64,000 nt of DNA from Pseudomonas piscis (GTDB taxonomy: Bacteria; Pseudomonadota; Gammaproteobacteria; Pseudomonadales; Pseudomonadaceae), in assembly GCF_009380155.1 (NCBI RefSeq), contig NZ_WHUV01000003.1:682001-746000 (forward strand), given 5' to 3'. The position numbers and the translations under genes are program-made. The notes beneath the pieces are model-generated. The model had not been told where the DNA came from, searched no databases, and worked only from the letters and a program-made list of their open reading frames with translations. Positions 48,854 through 56,781 of this stretch are shown here, piece by piece (the first letter of the stretch is position 1; each line of letters opens with the position of its first letter).

Positions 48854-50587
48854 TCAGGGGTGGGCTGCGGGCAGGATCAGGATCAACAGGTTGCCTTTCA
48901 CGTAGCGTTTGCCACCTAGTGGCAGCTGCGCAACTTCCTGGTTCTCCAGGACATCCTTGACCCGCATGACGACGCCTACCGAGCCTTGTTTACGTGCTGC
49001 ATCCATCCAGGAGCCGATGCCGGCCATGTCTACCTTGCGCTGGGCCGCATCAGGGTAAGCCAGGCCATATTTCAGTTCGCCCTCGGTGTTGTACAGCGTC
49101 ACTTGTGGGCGCCGCAGGCGCCAGGCCAAGGCCGAGGCCGCGCCCAGGTCGTTGCTCAAGAGAGTGCTGGTCTGTTGGAGTTCCTCAAGGTGCTCCTTGA
49201 TGAACTGGTCGGGCATCTCCTTGTGGACGATCATCGCCGGCATGCCCGCCGGTAGCAGCGCCGCCAGCAGCCAGATACCCAGGGCCGGTGCCGCCCAGTA
49301 TTGCAGCGGTTTGGAGGCGGGCAGCAGGTTGGCGATGATCCAGCCCATGAGCATGATGAACACCAGGGACAGGCTGAGCATTTCATCGTGGTCGTACACT
49401 GGACGGGTGATCTGCAGCACCAGCAGTACCATCAGGGCGCCAACGCCGATCGCCAGGTTTAGCAGGGCGTTGAGGCGGATCCCCCGGCCCTGGCCGGCGT
49501 TGATGCGCTCCACCAGGGCATGGCCCATGAGCACGGCCAGGGGCAGCAAGCACGGCATGATATAGGTCGGCAGCTTGCCTCGACTCAGGCTGAAGAACAC
49601 CAGCGGCAGGATCATCCACAGCAGGAGGAAGCCCGTGGCGGCCTGGCGCTTGTCCTTCCAGGCCTGGAGCAGGGTGCCGGGCAGCAGGGCCGCCCACGGC
49701 AGGCTCGAAACCACCAGGATCGGTAAGTAGAACCACCATGGGCGGGTGTGCTGGGCGTTCTCGGCGGCAAAGCGACGGATATGTTCATGCCAGAAGAAAA
49801 AACGCCAGAAGTCCGGTTCCTGGGCATGGATGCTCAGCACCCAGGGCAGGCTGATGAGCGCCGCGACCAGCACCGCCACCAGGCCGTAGCGCAACAGTTG
49901 GCCGAGGCGGCGCTGCCAGAGCGCGTAGGGCAGGGCGATCAGCACCGGTAGCAGCCAGGCCAGGAAGCCCTTGGTCATGAACCCCATGCCGCAGGCTGCA
50001 CCCAGGGCAGCCCAGGCCAGGAGGCGGGCGCGCACGGTTTGGCTGTGCAGGGCGAACCACAACGCCACCAGGCTCAAGTTGACCCACAAGGTGAACTGCG
50101 GATCGAGGTTGGAATACCCGGCCTGGCCGGCCACCAGGCCGAAGCTCATATACAGCAAGGCTGCGGTAAAACTCTTGCGTGGGTCGCTCCACATCCGGCG
50201 GGTGACCAGGTAGGCCAGCACCACGCTCAGGCCGGTGCTCACGGCGGAAGCGATACGTACGCCGAACAGGTTGTCGCCGAAAATGGCCTGGCCGATGGCG
50301 ATCATCCAGTAGCCGGCAATGGGTTTTTCGAAGTAGCGGATGCCCATGAAGTGCGGTGCGATCCAATCGCCGCTCTGCAGCATTTCCTGGCTGATCTGCG
50401 CGTAGCGGGTTTCATCCGGGATCCACAAGCCATGGCCAGTCAGTGGCAGCAGGTAGAACAAGCCGAAGGCCAGCAAAAGAAAGAGCAGCCCCCAGCGTTG
50501 CAGGATGTCGGTCGTACTTCCACCCATGGTGTAGCCGGCCGGCGTGGTGCTTGTTCCATAAGCCTGGGGTGGCAAGGTGCGGTGCAT
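48854..50587 (-). CDS. arnT: Lipid A 4-amino-4-deoxy-L-arabinose transferase ArnT
   Basis: A 577-residue membrane enzyme that moves L-Ara4N from undecaprenyl phosphate to lipid A, giving polymyxin resistance. The catalytic periplasmic loop contains IPDETRYAQISQEMLQSGDWIAP and IRYFEKPIAGYW. About a dozen helices follow, and a soluble C-terminal domain with LYNTEGELKYGL. AGAGGA precedes the ATG at 50587. No arnBCA genes lie nearby, so the rest of the Ara4N pathway must be elsewhere. PhoPQ, the usual regulator, is 8 kb away. Confidence 0.88.
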   Translation of the reverse strand: MHRTLPPQAYGTSTTPAGYTMGGSTTDILQRWGLLFLLLAFGLFYLLPLTGHGLWIPDETRYAQISQEMLQSGDWIAPHFMGIRYFEKPIAGYWMIAIGQAIFGDNLFGVRIASAVSTGLSVVLAYLVTRRMWSDPRKSFTAALLYMSFGLVAGQAGYSNLDPQFTLWVNLSLVALWFALHSQTVRARLLAWAALGAACGMGFMTKGFLAWLLPVLIALPYALWQRRLGQLLRYGLVAVLVAALISLPWVLSIHAQEPDFWRFFFWHEHIRRFAAENAQHTRPWWFYLPILVVSSLPWAALLPGTLLQAWKDKRQAATGFLLLWMILPLVFFSLSRGKLPTYIMPCLLPLAVLMGHALVERINAGQGRGIRLNALLNLAIGVGALMVLLVLQITRPVYDHDEMLSLSLVFIMLMGWIIANLLPASKPLQYWAAPALGIWLLAALLPAGMPAMIVHKEMPDQFIKEHLEELQQTSTLLSNDLGAASALAWRLRRPQVTLYNTEGELKYGLAYPDAAQRKVDMAGIGSWMDAARKQGSVGVVMRVKDVLENQEVAQLPLGGKRYVKGNLLILILPAAHP

Positions 50588-50864
50588 TGGTGTCCTCTAA
50601 GTCATCTGCTGGAAGCTGGGGCGTTACTTGTATCGAATGCGGCCGATAAAGCATTACTAGTTAGCAAGCTCAGTATTTTCAGCTTGTAAAGAGTTCCAGG
50701 CGGCCGTCTTTAGCGTTTTGGCCAGGCCCTGTTACTGGTGCGGTGCTGTTATAAGTCGCGCGATAGTTTCTTCTATTAGTACAAGTTCTATCGAAGTCAA
50801 CTTGCTCAAGCGTCTAGTGTGTCTTCACGTTGAATGAAATCTGTTGGGATGTTGTAAAAAAGAG

Positions 50865-51545
50865 TTATAGCTTGGCCGCCTCCGGCCCAAGTGCCTGTTG
50901 CCAGTCCTCGACCTTGATGCTGCCAAGTATCTGCAACGTGCCATCGCTGTTCAGGGTGACGAACAGCGAACTGTTGTACTGACTGTGGGGGGCATGCTCG
51001 AAGCCCAGTTGGCTCTCCAGGTCGCTGATGCAATCGCTGTGGGTGACCAGCACCAGGTTGCGTCGCGGAGCCTTGTGCGCCTTGATCGTTTCGCCAAGCT
51101 GGCTACCGCAACTGAGCAGCCAGTCCTGAGTTTTCGCGGGCTGGCCGAACATGAATTCCGCGGTTTGCCGGGTGCGGGTGGCGGGGCTGCTGAGGACATC
51201 GGTGGAGTCCATGCCCAGAACCTGGAATGCCCGGCCCAGCCTCCTGGACATGCTGCTTCCGGCCAATGTGATGCCATCGCCAGGCCCTGCGCAGGGAGTA
51301 GGCGAACGGTCGCAGCGCTCGGCATGGCGTACCAGGGCAATCACTTCGCCGCTGTTCCAATGACGGTACATGCCTGCGCTTTCCATCTGGTTGGCGGCTC
51401 CCAGGTCCAGGGGTGCGCCAGGCCAGAGCACGAAGCCGCTGACCAGGATTGCCAGGACTGCCACGCTGGCCCATGCCATGGCCTTGCGGAATCGGTTTGC
51501 ATGCGAGGCCACGGTGCCCGTGCCGGATTTAGCAGTGTCGATCAC
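50865..51545 (-). CDS. Ais-like histidine phosphatase
   Basis: A 226-residue membrane-anchored phosphatase. A single helix (AMAWASVAVLAILVSGFVLW) lies near the N-terminus. The histidine phosphatase core follows: IALVRHAERCDRS carries the first catalytic His, TRTRQTAEF is the conserved Arg region and LVTHSD carries the second His. LVRHAERCDRS with GITLAG resembles Ais/PmrG, the heptose(II)-phosphate phosphatase of lipopolysaccharide. Start GTG at 51545 has AGGTAA upstream; a longer TTG start at 51635 is possible. It is 277 bases upstream of arnT. Confidence 0.75.
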   Translation of the reverse strand: MIDTAKSGTGTVASHANRFRKAMAWASVAVLAILVSGFVLWPGAPLDLGAANQMESAGMYRHWNSGEVIALVRHAERCDRSPTPCAGPGDGITLAGSSMSRRLGRAFQVLGMDSTDVLSSPATRTRQTAEFMFGQPAKTQDWLLSCGSQLGETIKAHKAPRRNLVLVTHSDCISDLESQLGFEHAPHSQYNSSLFVTLNSDGTLQILGSIKVEDWQQALGPEAAKL

Positions 51546-51996
51546 TTCGCTTACCTGAACTGTTCTGGAAGAGGGCTTGTCATTCGGGTTGGAGCTGATG
51601 TTCTGAAAAGACCGGTAACGCGACCTGCGCTGCAACTGCTTGCCAATCTAGAGCGTGCCGAGTTAGCGAAGGGTGAAAGCAATGTGAAAAAAACGAATGG
51701 ATCACAATCATTATTTAAAAAGCCGACAGCCTTTGTTCAGCTTGTTGGCCTGATCAATGCTTCGTAGCCCATTTGTACATGGCTAATGATTGCAGAATGT
51801 CGATTCCACCAAGCCTTTATTGATTGTTTTTAATTGTGTGGGAAGTTCAGGCGGACTTTATCCGATTGCAAACAGCGAGTGAGAAATCCCCGCATTTAGT
51901 TCAGCTTATTGTCAGCTTGCGTAGTCGGTTGGGCGAAAGTGAGGAAGATCTCCCTGCCCGTTGCAGGCAGGGAGATGCTCTGGAAGTGAACAGGGA
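51546..51996. other. AT-rich intergenic region with one strong hairpin
   Basis: About 450 bases with noticeably lower GC than neighbours. ATCTCCCTGCC (51948-51958) pairs perfectly with 51966-51976 around CGTTGCA; reading leftward it is followed by CTTCCTC, a poor T-run, yet it likely ends the Tag-like gene. Three GTTCAG hexamers on the plus strand (near 51737, 51844 and 51898) are not phased as a PhoP box. No gene is seen. Confidence 0.5.
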
Positions 51997-52668
51997 TCAG
52001 TGATTGACGGTGTAGGCCAGCATCGCTGACAGCTGGCACAGCGGACGGCCGCTCTCTTGCTGCCACTGATTGAACACGGCTTGTACCAGGGCCTGGTCGC
52101 GTTTGCTGCTGGGGACCTTGTCGACGATGCCCTGGGCATTGAGGGCTGCCACCACGTCCTGGGAAGGAATGAAGGTGTCCTTGCCCACCATGCGCAGGAA
52201 GCGTGGCGCCGAGAGGCCGCCCAGCTGGTTGCCGTGCTTGGCCAGGTACTGCCAGAGGCCGGTGATGTCCTGGGCCGGCCAGTCGGCGATGAAGCTGCCG
52301 AAGCTGCCGTGCTGCTGCTCCACGTCGAGGATCATCTGGGCATTGCGCGGGACGCTCTTGAGCTTGCCCAGGTGACGAATGATCCGCGTGTCCTGCATCA
52401 GCCGCTCCAGGTGCTCGGCCCCCATCAGCACCACTTTGTGGGGTTCGAAGCCGAAGAACACTTGTTCGAAGACTGGCCACTTGGAGTCAACCAGGCTGTG
52501 CTTCAGGCCGGCGCGAAAGACCCGCAGGGCCAGCAGCGACAGGTAGCGATCGCTACCCAGGGTGCGCAGGTAGTCGTCGCTGGCCGGAGTTGGCAGCCGC
52601 GCCTCCAGGGCTGCGGCGGAGCCGAAGCGGTTGAGACAGTATTCATTCAGCCATTTGTAATCGTGCAT
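51997..52668 (-). CDS. Tag-like (3-methyladenine glycosylase I fold) protein, catalytic residues lost
   Basis: A 223-residue protein. The middle (FEPHKVVLMGAEHLERLMQDTRIIRHLGKLKSVPRNAQMIL) closely follows the Tag core, where the enzyme reads FDPVKVAAMQEEDVERLVQDAGIIRHRGKIQAI. However, the region that carries the catalytic Glu and Trp in Tag (EGQQAGLSW) reads RVFRAGLKH here, and the N-terminal Cys and C-terminal His/Cys zinc ligands are not seen. It may be a catalytically dead or altered-function member. ATG at 52668 follows GGAG. Confidence 0.75.
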   Translation of the reverse strand: MHDYKWLNEYCLNRFGSAAALEARLPTPASDDYLRTLGSDRYLSLLALRVFRAGLKHSLVDSKWPVFEQVFFGFEPHKVVLMGAEHLERLMQDTRIIRHLGKLKSVPRNAQMILDVEQQHGSFGSFIADWPAQDITGLWQYLAKHGNQLGGLSAPRFLRMVGKDTFIPSQDVVAALNAQGIVDKVPSSKRDQALVQAVFNQWQQESGRPLCQLSAMLAYTVNH

Positions 52669-52779
52669 GCCTGCTCCGGTCGGATCGGGAGTGTCGGTCA
52701 GAAGGTCCGTTGTGCAAGGTGGGGGCGGCTGGCATGGATGCAAGCCCCGGCATCTTGCGATGGGGGCTTGCACCTTGCC

Positions 52780-53202
52780 TCAGGCCGGGGTGGCGCCTTC
52801 GCCGGCCAGCCGGCGGTTGAGCTGGAAGCGCCAGCGCACGTACAGCAGCGAGGAGGTGAACACCGCGAGGCTGGCGAGCATTTCCAGCAGGCCGAATAAC
52901 TGGCGGTTCGGGTCATAGGCCGCCAGCGCGCCCTTGATGAAGTACAGGTTGACCACGAAACACATCCAGGAGTGCCCGCGGGCGCTGCCACTGAGCATGC
53001 CGGGCGCCATCAGCAACAGGGGCGCCAGCTCGATCAGCAGGATCACCCAGGGCCGGGCGCCGTGCAGGTCGGCGACCAGCAGGTAATAAATGCACAGCAG
53101 GCCCACCAGGGCGAAGAAACACATAAGGCTAAGGGCCCGGGCCACTCGCACCCGGGGTTGTAGCCAGTGGATCTCGGGCAGGATCTTAGGCTTCTTGGCC
53201 AC
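52780..53202 (-). CDS. DUF2069 inner membrane protein
   Basis: A 140-residue protein with four predicted membrane helices (ALSLMCFFALVGLLCIYYLLVADL, VILLIELAPLLLMAPGML, WMCFVVNLYFIKGALAAY and LFGLLEMLASLAVFTSSLLYV). This fits DUF2069. GTG at 53202 lies 17 bases inside the end of wrbA, so translation is coupled. The frame extends upstream, but the extra residues are antisense-like. Function is unknown. It is commonly found after wrbA in pseudomonads. Confidence 0.75.
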   Translation of the reverse strand: MAKKPKILPEIHWLQPRVRVARALSLMCFFALVGLLCIYYLLVADLHGARPWVILLIELAPLLLMAPGMLSGSARGHSWMCFVVNLYFIKGALAAYDPNRQLFGLLEMLASLAVFTSSLLYVRWRFQLNRRLAGEGATPA

Positions 53203-53800
53203 GGCCGTTCTCCAGTCGCTGGGCGGTCTTGGCCAGGCGCAGGCCCAAGGCTCGGCACAGGGCGATCTCGTGCTGGTCCAGCGGGCTCTTGCCATCCGCG
53301 CCGGCATGGTGGCTGGCGCCGTAGGGGGTGCCGCCGCCCTGGGTCTCCAGCAGCGCCGATTCGCTGTAGGGCAAGCCGGTGATCAACATGCCGTGGTGCA
53401 GCAAGGGCAGCATCATCGACAGCAGGGTGGCTTCCTGGCCGCCATGCAGGCTGGCCGTGGAGGTGAACACGCCAGCGGGCTTGCCCACCAGGGCGCCGGT
53501 CAGCCACAGGTTGCTGGTACCGTCGAGGAAGTACTTGAGCGGCGCTGCCATGTTGCCGAAACGGGTCGGGCTGCCCATGGCCAGGCCGGCGCAGTTCTTC
53601 AGGTCGTCGAGGCTGGCGTACAGCGCACCGCTGTCGGGGATGGCCGGGGCCACGGCTTCGCACTCGGCGGAAATGGCCGGGACGGTACGCAGGCGGGCTT
53701 CCAGGCCGGCTTGTTCGATGCCTCGGGCGATCTGCCGAGCCATCTCGCTGGTGGAGCCATTGCGGCTGTAGTACAGCACCAGGATGTACGGCGTGCTCAA
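53186..53800 (-). CDS. wrbA: NAD(P)H:quinone oxidoreductase WrbA-like
   Basis: A 204-residue flavodoxin-fold enzyme that reduces quinones by two electrons. The FMN-phosphate loop is LYYSRNGSTSEMARQI, the isoalloxazine-binding segments are GSPTRFGNMAAPLKYFLDG and FTSTASLHGGQEATLLS, and GGGTPYGASHHAG follows. TTG at 53800 overlaps the arsC stop (TTGA), and its own end overlaps the DUF2069 gene, so arsC-wrbA-DUF2069 is one coupled unit. Confidence 0.92.
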   Translation of the reverse strand: MSTPYILVLYYSRNGSTSEMARQIARGIEQAGLEARLRTVPAISAECEAVAPAIPDSGALYASLDDLKNCAGLAMGSPTRFGNMAAPLKYFLDGTSNLWLTGALVGKPAGVFTSTASLHGGQEATLLSMMLPLLHHGMLITGLPYSESALLETQGGGTPYGASHHAGADGKSPLDQHEIALCRALGLRLAKTAQRLENGRGQEA

Positions 53801-54150
53801 GGCAGGATCTCCAGCACGTTTTCCGGTGGTCGGCCAATGATGGCCTTGTCACCTGCTTCCAGAACCGGGCGCTCCATCAGCTTGGGGTGCTGGGCGATGG
53901 CGGCGATCAACTGCTCTTCGCTGAGGCTGGTGTCTGCCAGCCCGAGCTCCTTGTATTCGTCTTCGCCGGTGCGCAGCAATTGGCGGGCGCCGATGCCGAG
54001 CTTGCCCAGGAGGCTGCGCAGTTGGGCGGCGTCCAGTGGGGTTTCCAGGTAGCGGACCACAGTCGGGGCCAGGCCGCGTTGTTCCAGCAGCTCCAGTGCG
54101 GCACGGGATTTCGAGCAGCGCGGGTTGTGATAAAGCGTCAGGTCGGTCAT
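53797..54150 (-). CDS. arsC: Arsenate reductase (glutaredoxin) family ArsC
   Basis: A 117-residue thioredoxin-fold enzyme. The catalytic cysteine is in YHNPRCSKSRAALELL; RPVLEAGDKAIIGRPPENVLEIL carries the anion-binding Arg residues. The length is shorter than plasmid ArsC and fits the YfgD-type chromosomal enzymes, which may reduce arsenate or serve another thiol role. It heads a minus-strand unit with wrbA; no arsB or arsR is near, so arsenic resistance is not certain. Confidence 0.88.
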   Translation of the reverse strand: MTDLTLYHNPRCSKSRAALELLEQRGLAPTVVRYLETPLDAAQLRSLLGKLGIGARQLLRTGEDEYKELGLADTSLSEEQLIAAIAQHPKLMERPVLEAGDKAIIGRPPENVLEILP

Positions 54151-54289
54151 GTGCGGGTCGCATCTTGCGTAAGGTGGCGGCTATTCTAACCGCGCGACGG
54201 GCTCTGCTGAACCTCGAGAGTCGTTCGGTCGCAGCGGCCATGGGTGGCCGTGGATCATCAAAGACACTTTCAAAGACGGGAAAACAGGC

Positions 54290-54754
54290 ATGGCAAGGCA
54301 ATTGGCAGCGGCATTGGCGATCATCACGACCCTATTGCTGGGCGGTTGTGGCAATGACTACGGGGTCGACCAGTATGGCCGCAAAGTCGCCTCCGAACGC
54401 CTCGACAAGCAGTGGCTGGTGCTCAACTACTGGGCCGAATGGTGTGGTCCGTGCCGGACCGAGGTGCCCGAGCTGAACGCCCTGGACGAGCAGCTCAAGG
54501 GGCAGTCGGTGACGGTATTGGGGGTCAACTTCGACAACGTGCAGGGCGAGGAGCTCAAGAGCGCCAGCGAGAAGCTGGGGATCAAGTTCACCGTGCTGGC
54601 CCAGGATCCTTCGCCGATCTTCGACCTGCCACGCACCGAGGCGCTGCCGGTGACCTACATCATCGACGACCAGGGCAAGGTGCGGGAGCAACTGCTGGGT
54701 GAACAGACCGCAGCAGGGGTATTGGCGAAACTGCAGGCCCTGCGCGGTCATTGA
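54290..54754 (+). CDS. TlpA-like thioredoxin lipoprotein
   Basis: A 154-residue periplasmic or outer-membrane-bound thiol protein. The signal is MARQLAAALAIITTLLLGGC, with the lipobox LGGC giving a lipidated Cys at about residue 20. The active site is AEWCGPCRTEVPELN (CGPC) at about 50-64, and the cis-Pro segment is ALPVTYIID. It probably donates electrons to, or resolves disulphides in, periplasmic proteins. It is divergent from arsC. Confidence 0.88.
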   Translation: MARQLAAALAIITTLLLGGCGNDYGVDQYGRKVASERLDKQWLVLNYWAEWCGPCRTEVPELNALDEQLKGQSVTVLGVNFDNVQGEELKSASEKLGIKFTVLAQDPSPIFDLPRTEALPVTYIIDDQGKVREQLLGEQTAAGVLAKLQALRGH

Positions 54755-54796
54755 TGAGGGGCGCCGTGGCCACCCGGTGGCCACGGCACAGGACAG

Positions 54797-55201
54797 TCAG
54801 CCTTCTTCCAGCCACCAGCGCAGCGGCTTGCCTTCGGCAGGCCAGAAGCGTACCTGCTCGATGGGCGAGATATCCCAGCGTTCGACGGTCTCCAGGGCCT
54901 GTAGGAAGCGTCGTTCCTGTTCCATCAGGGCCGGGGCACAGAGCTTGCGGGTGCTGCCCACCTTGCCGAAGCTGAGCTTCTGGCCATCCAGGGTATAAGG
55001 GGCGAACCAGTGGTTGCAGCCGCCATTGCCGTAGGCGCGGCCATCCTCGCCCAGGGTGATGGTCAGGTGGCTGTAGTCGATGAGCGGACGCTCACCGATC
55101 CATTCCAGGATATAGCTGCGGTCTTGCTTGAGCTGCAGCGGCTCGGCGGCGCAGCCCAGCAGGCCAGCGCCCAGTGCCAGGACCAGCGCCAGGCGTTTCA
55201 T
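54797..55201 (-). CDS. META-domain lipoprotein
   Basis: A 134-residue lipoprotein. The signal MKRLALVLALGAGLLGC carries the lipobox LLGC. The mature region with GRAYGNGGCNHWFAPYTLDG and MEQERRFLQALETVERWDI follows the META (HslJ-like) pattern. The ATG at 55201 overlaps the upstream gene's stop (ATGA). HslJ-type proteins are linked with stress tolerance, but the mechanism is not known. Confidence 0.82.
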   Translation of the reverse strand: MKRLALVLALGAGLLGCAAEPLQLKQDRSYILEWIGERPLIDYSHLTITLGEDGRAYGNGGCNHWFAPYTLDGQKLSFGKVGSTRKLCAPALMEQERRFLQALETVERWDISPIEQVRFWPAEGKPLRWWLEEG

Positions 55202-55635
55202 TGCGCCGCCTGCCGGCATTGAGGGCACAGGTGGCGCTCGCCTTCGCTGCTCCAGCCGAGTTCGGCGATCCGTGCGCTGGCGGCGGGTTGGCGCGCCTTT
55301 TCGCCAAGCTTGGCATCCACCGCGAATTCGAAGTTCAACTGGGTGGCGCAGCTATCGCAGTTGACCTGCCATTGATGGATGGCCAGTTCGCCGAAGACCG
55401 GGCCGCTGGCGACCGCGACCCATTGGCCGACCGGGTTGATCAGGTGGCGAACGGTGTCCACCGTCAGGCGCATGGACAAGTCCTTGCTGCCCTTGAGGGT
55501 GACCAGCAGCACGTCGCTGGCGCGGATCGAGCCACCATTGCCGGTGACTTGATAGCGGCCCGGCACCAGTGCGCGGCATTCGATCAGGGTGTGTTGCGGG
55601 CTCATCAGGGTGTAGCGGAAATCGTGTTCGACCAT
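55198..55635 (-). CDS. Hypothetical protein with two CxxC motifs
   Basis: A 145-residue protein. Residues about 80-140 contain CDSC and CPQC about 40 residues apart, a possible zinc ribbon. The N-terminal half is beta-rich (RYTLMSPQHTLIECRALVPGRYQVTG). No signal peptide. It overlaps the META-domain gene by ATGA, so both are in one operon. I do not recognise a named family. Confidence 0.65.
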   Translation of the reverse strand: MVEHDFRYTLMSPQHTLIECRALVPGRYQVTGNGGSIRASDVLLVTLKGSKDLSMRLTVDTVRHLINPVGQWVAVASGPVFGELAIHQWQVNCDSCATQLNFEFAVDAKLGEKARQPAASARIAELGWSSEGERHLCPQCRQAAQ

Positions 55636-55724
55636 GGGTCCTCCAAATCTGCCGCGTATGCTAGCACGGGCCCCGGCGCCACAGGGCGCGGGCTCTCGAC
55701 CTTCGATCAGCCCGCGCGCGGCGC

Positions 55725-56714
55725 TCAGTCATGGACCAGGTTCTGTGGCTGGCCGTCGAACCAGCTGGCGATGTTGTGCAAGGTGGTGTCGGCGATCGCC
55801 GCCAGGGCCTCGCGGGTCAGGAAGGCCTGGTGGGCGGTCACTATCACGTTGGGGAAGGTCAGCAGCCGGGCCAGCACATCATCCTGCAAGGGCAGGTCGG
55901 AGCGGTCCTCGAAGAACAGCTGGGCTTCTTCTTCATAGACGTCCAGCCCCAGGTAGCCCAGTTGGCCATTTTTCAGGGCGTCGATCAGCGCCGGGGTGTC
56001 CACCAGGCCGCCGCGGCCGGTGTTGATCAGCATCGCCCCGGGTTGCATCCGGGCCAGGCTCTGCTGGTTGATCAGGTAGCGGCTGTCGTCGGTGAGGGGG
56101 CAGTGCAGGCTGATGATCTGCGACTGCTCCAACAGTTCCGCCAGGCTCAGGTAGCGGGCCCCCAAGGCCTGCACGGCCGGATTCGGATAAGGGTCATGGG
56201 CCAGCAGCTGGCAGCCGAAGCCGGCCATGATGCGGGCGAAGGTGGCGCCGATCTGCCCGGTGCCGACGATGCCCACGGTTTTGCCCACCAGGTCGAAGCC
56301 GGTCAGGCCGTGCAGGCTGAAGTCACCTTCGCGGGTACGGTTGTAGGCCCGGTGCAAGCGGCGGTTGAGTGCCAGGATCAGGGCCACGGCATGTTCGGCC
56401 ACGGCGTGGGGCGAGTAGGCCGGGACCCGGACCACGTCCAGGCCCAGGCGCTTGGCCGCCGCCAGGTCGACGTGGTTGTAGCCGGCCGAGCGTAGGGCGA
56501 TCAGGCGGGTGCCGCCGGCCGCCAGGCGCTCGAGCACCGGTGCGCCCAGATCGTCGTTGATGAAGGCACAGACCACTTCATGGCTCTCGGCCAGGGCCGC
56601 GGTGTCCAGGCTCAGGCGGGCGGCCTGGAACTGCAGCTCCAGGCCCTGGGGCAGGCGGGCGCCGAGAAAACTCTCGCGATCGTAGTTCTGGCTGCTGAAA
56701 AGAATCGTACGCAT
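55725..56714 (-). CDS. ldhA: D-lactate dehydrogenase LdhA
   Basis: A 329-residue D-2-hydroxyacid dehydrogenase that reduces pyruvate to D-lactate. The NAD-binding GTGQIGATFARIMAGFG lies at about 150-165, and the catalytic residues are seen in ALRSAGYNHVDLAAA (Arg), GLDVYEEE (Glu) and TAHQAF (His). It is in the ldhA-gacS arrangement typical of pseudomonads, with a 67-base gap to gacS on the same strand. Confidence 0.93.
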   Translation of the reverse strand: MRTILFSSQNYDRESFLGARLPQGLELQFQAARLSLDTAALAESHEVVCAFINDDLGAPVLERLAAGGTRLIALRSAGYNHVDLAAAKRLGLDVVRVPAYSPHAVAEHAVALILALNRRLHRAYNRTREGDFSLHGLTGFDLVGKTVGIVGTGQIGATFARIMAGFGCQLLAHDPYPNPAVQALGARYLSLAELLEQSQIISLHCPLTDDSRYLINQQSLARMQPGAMLINTGRGGLVDTPALIDALKNGQLGYLGLDVYEEEAQLFFEDRSDLPLQDDVLARLLTFPNVIVTAHQAFLTREALAAIADTTLHNIASWFDGQPQNLVHD

Positions 56715-56781
56715 GGCTGCATCCTTGTTCGGAGAGGGCGCCCAGGATGGGGCCTGGGCGTCGGGCTGGGGTTGCCCTGGG

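Noticed and set aside
50600..50860. Hidden gene in the AT-rich arnT/Ais gap
   Set aside because: No open frame with a ribosome-binding site was found on either strand.
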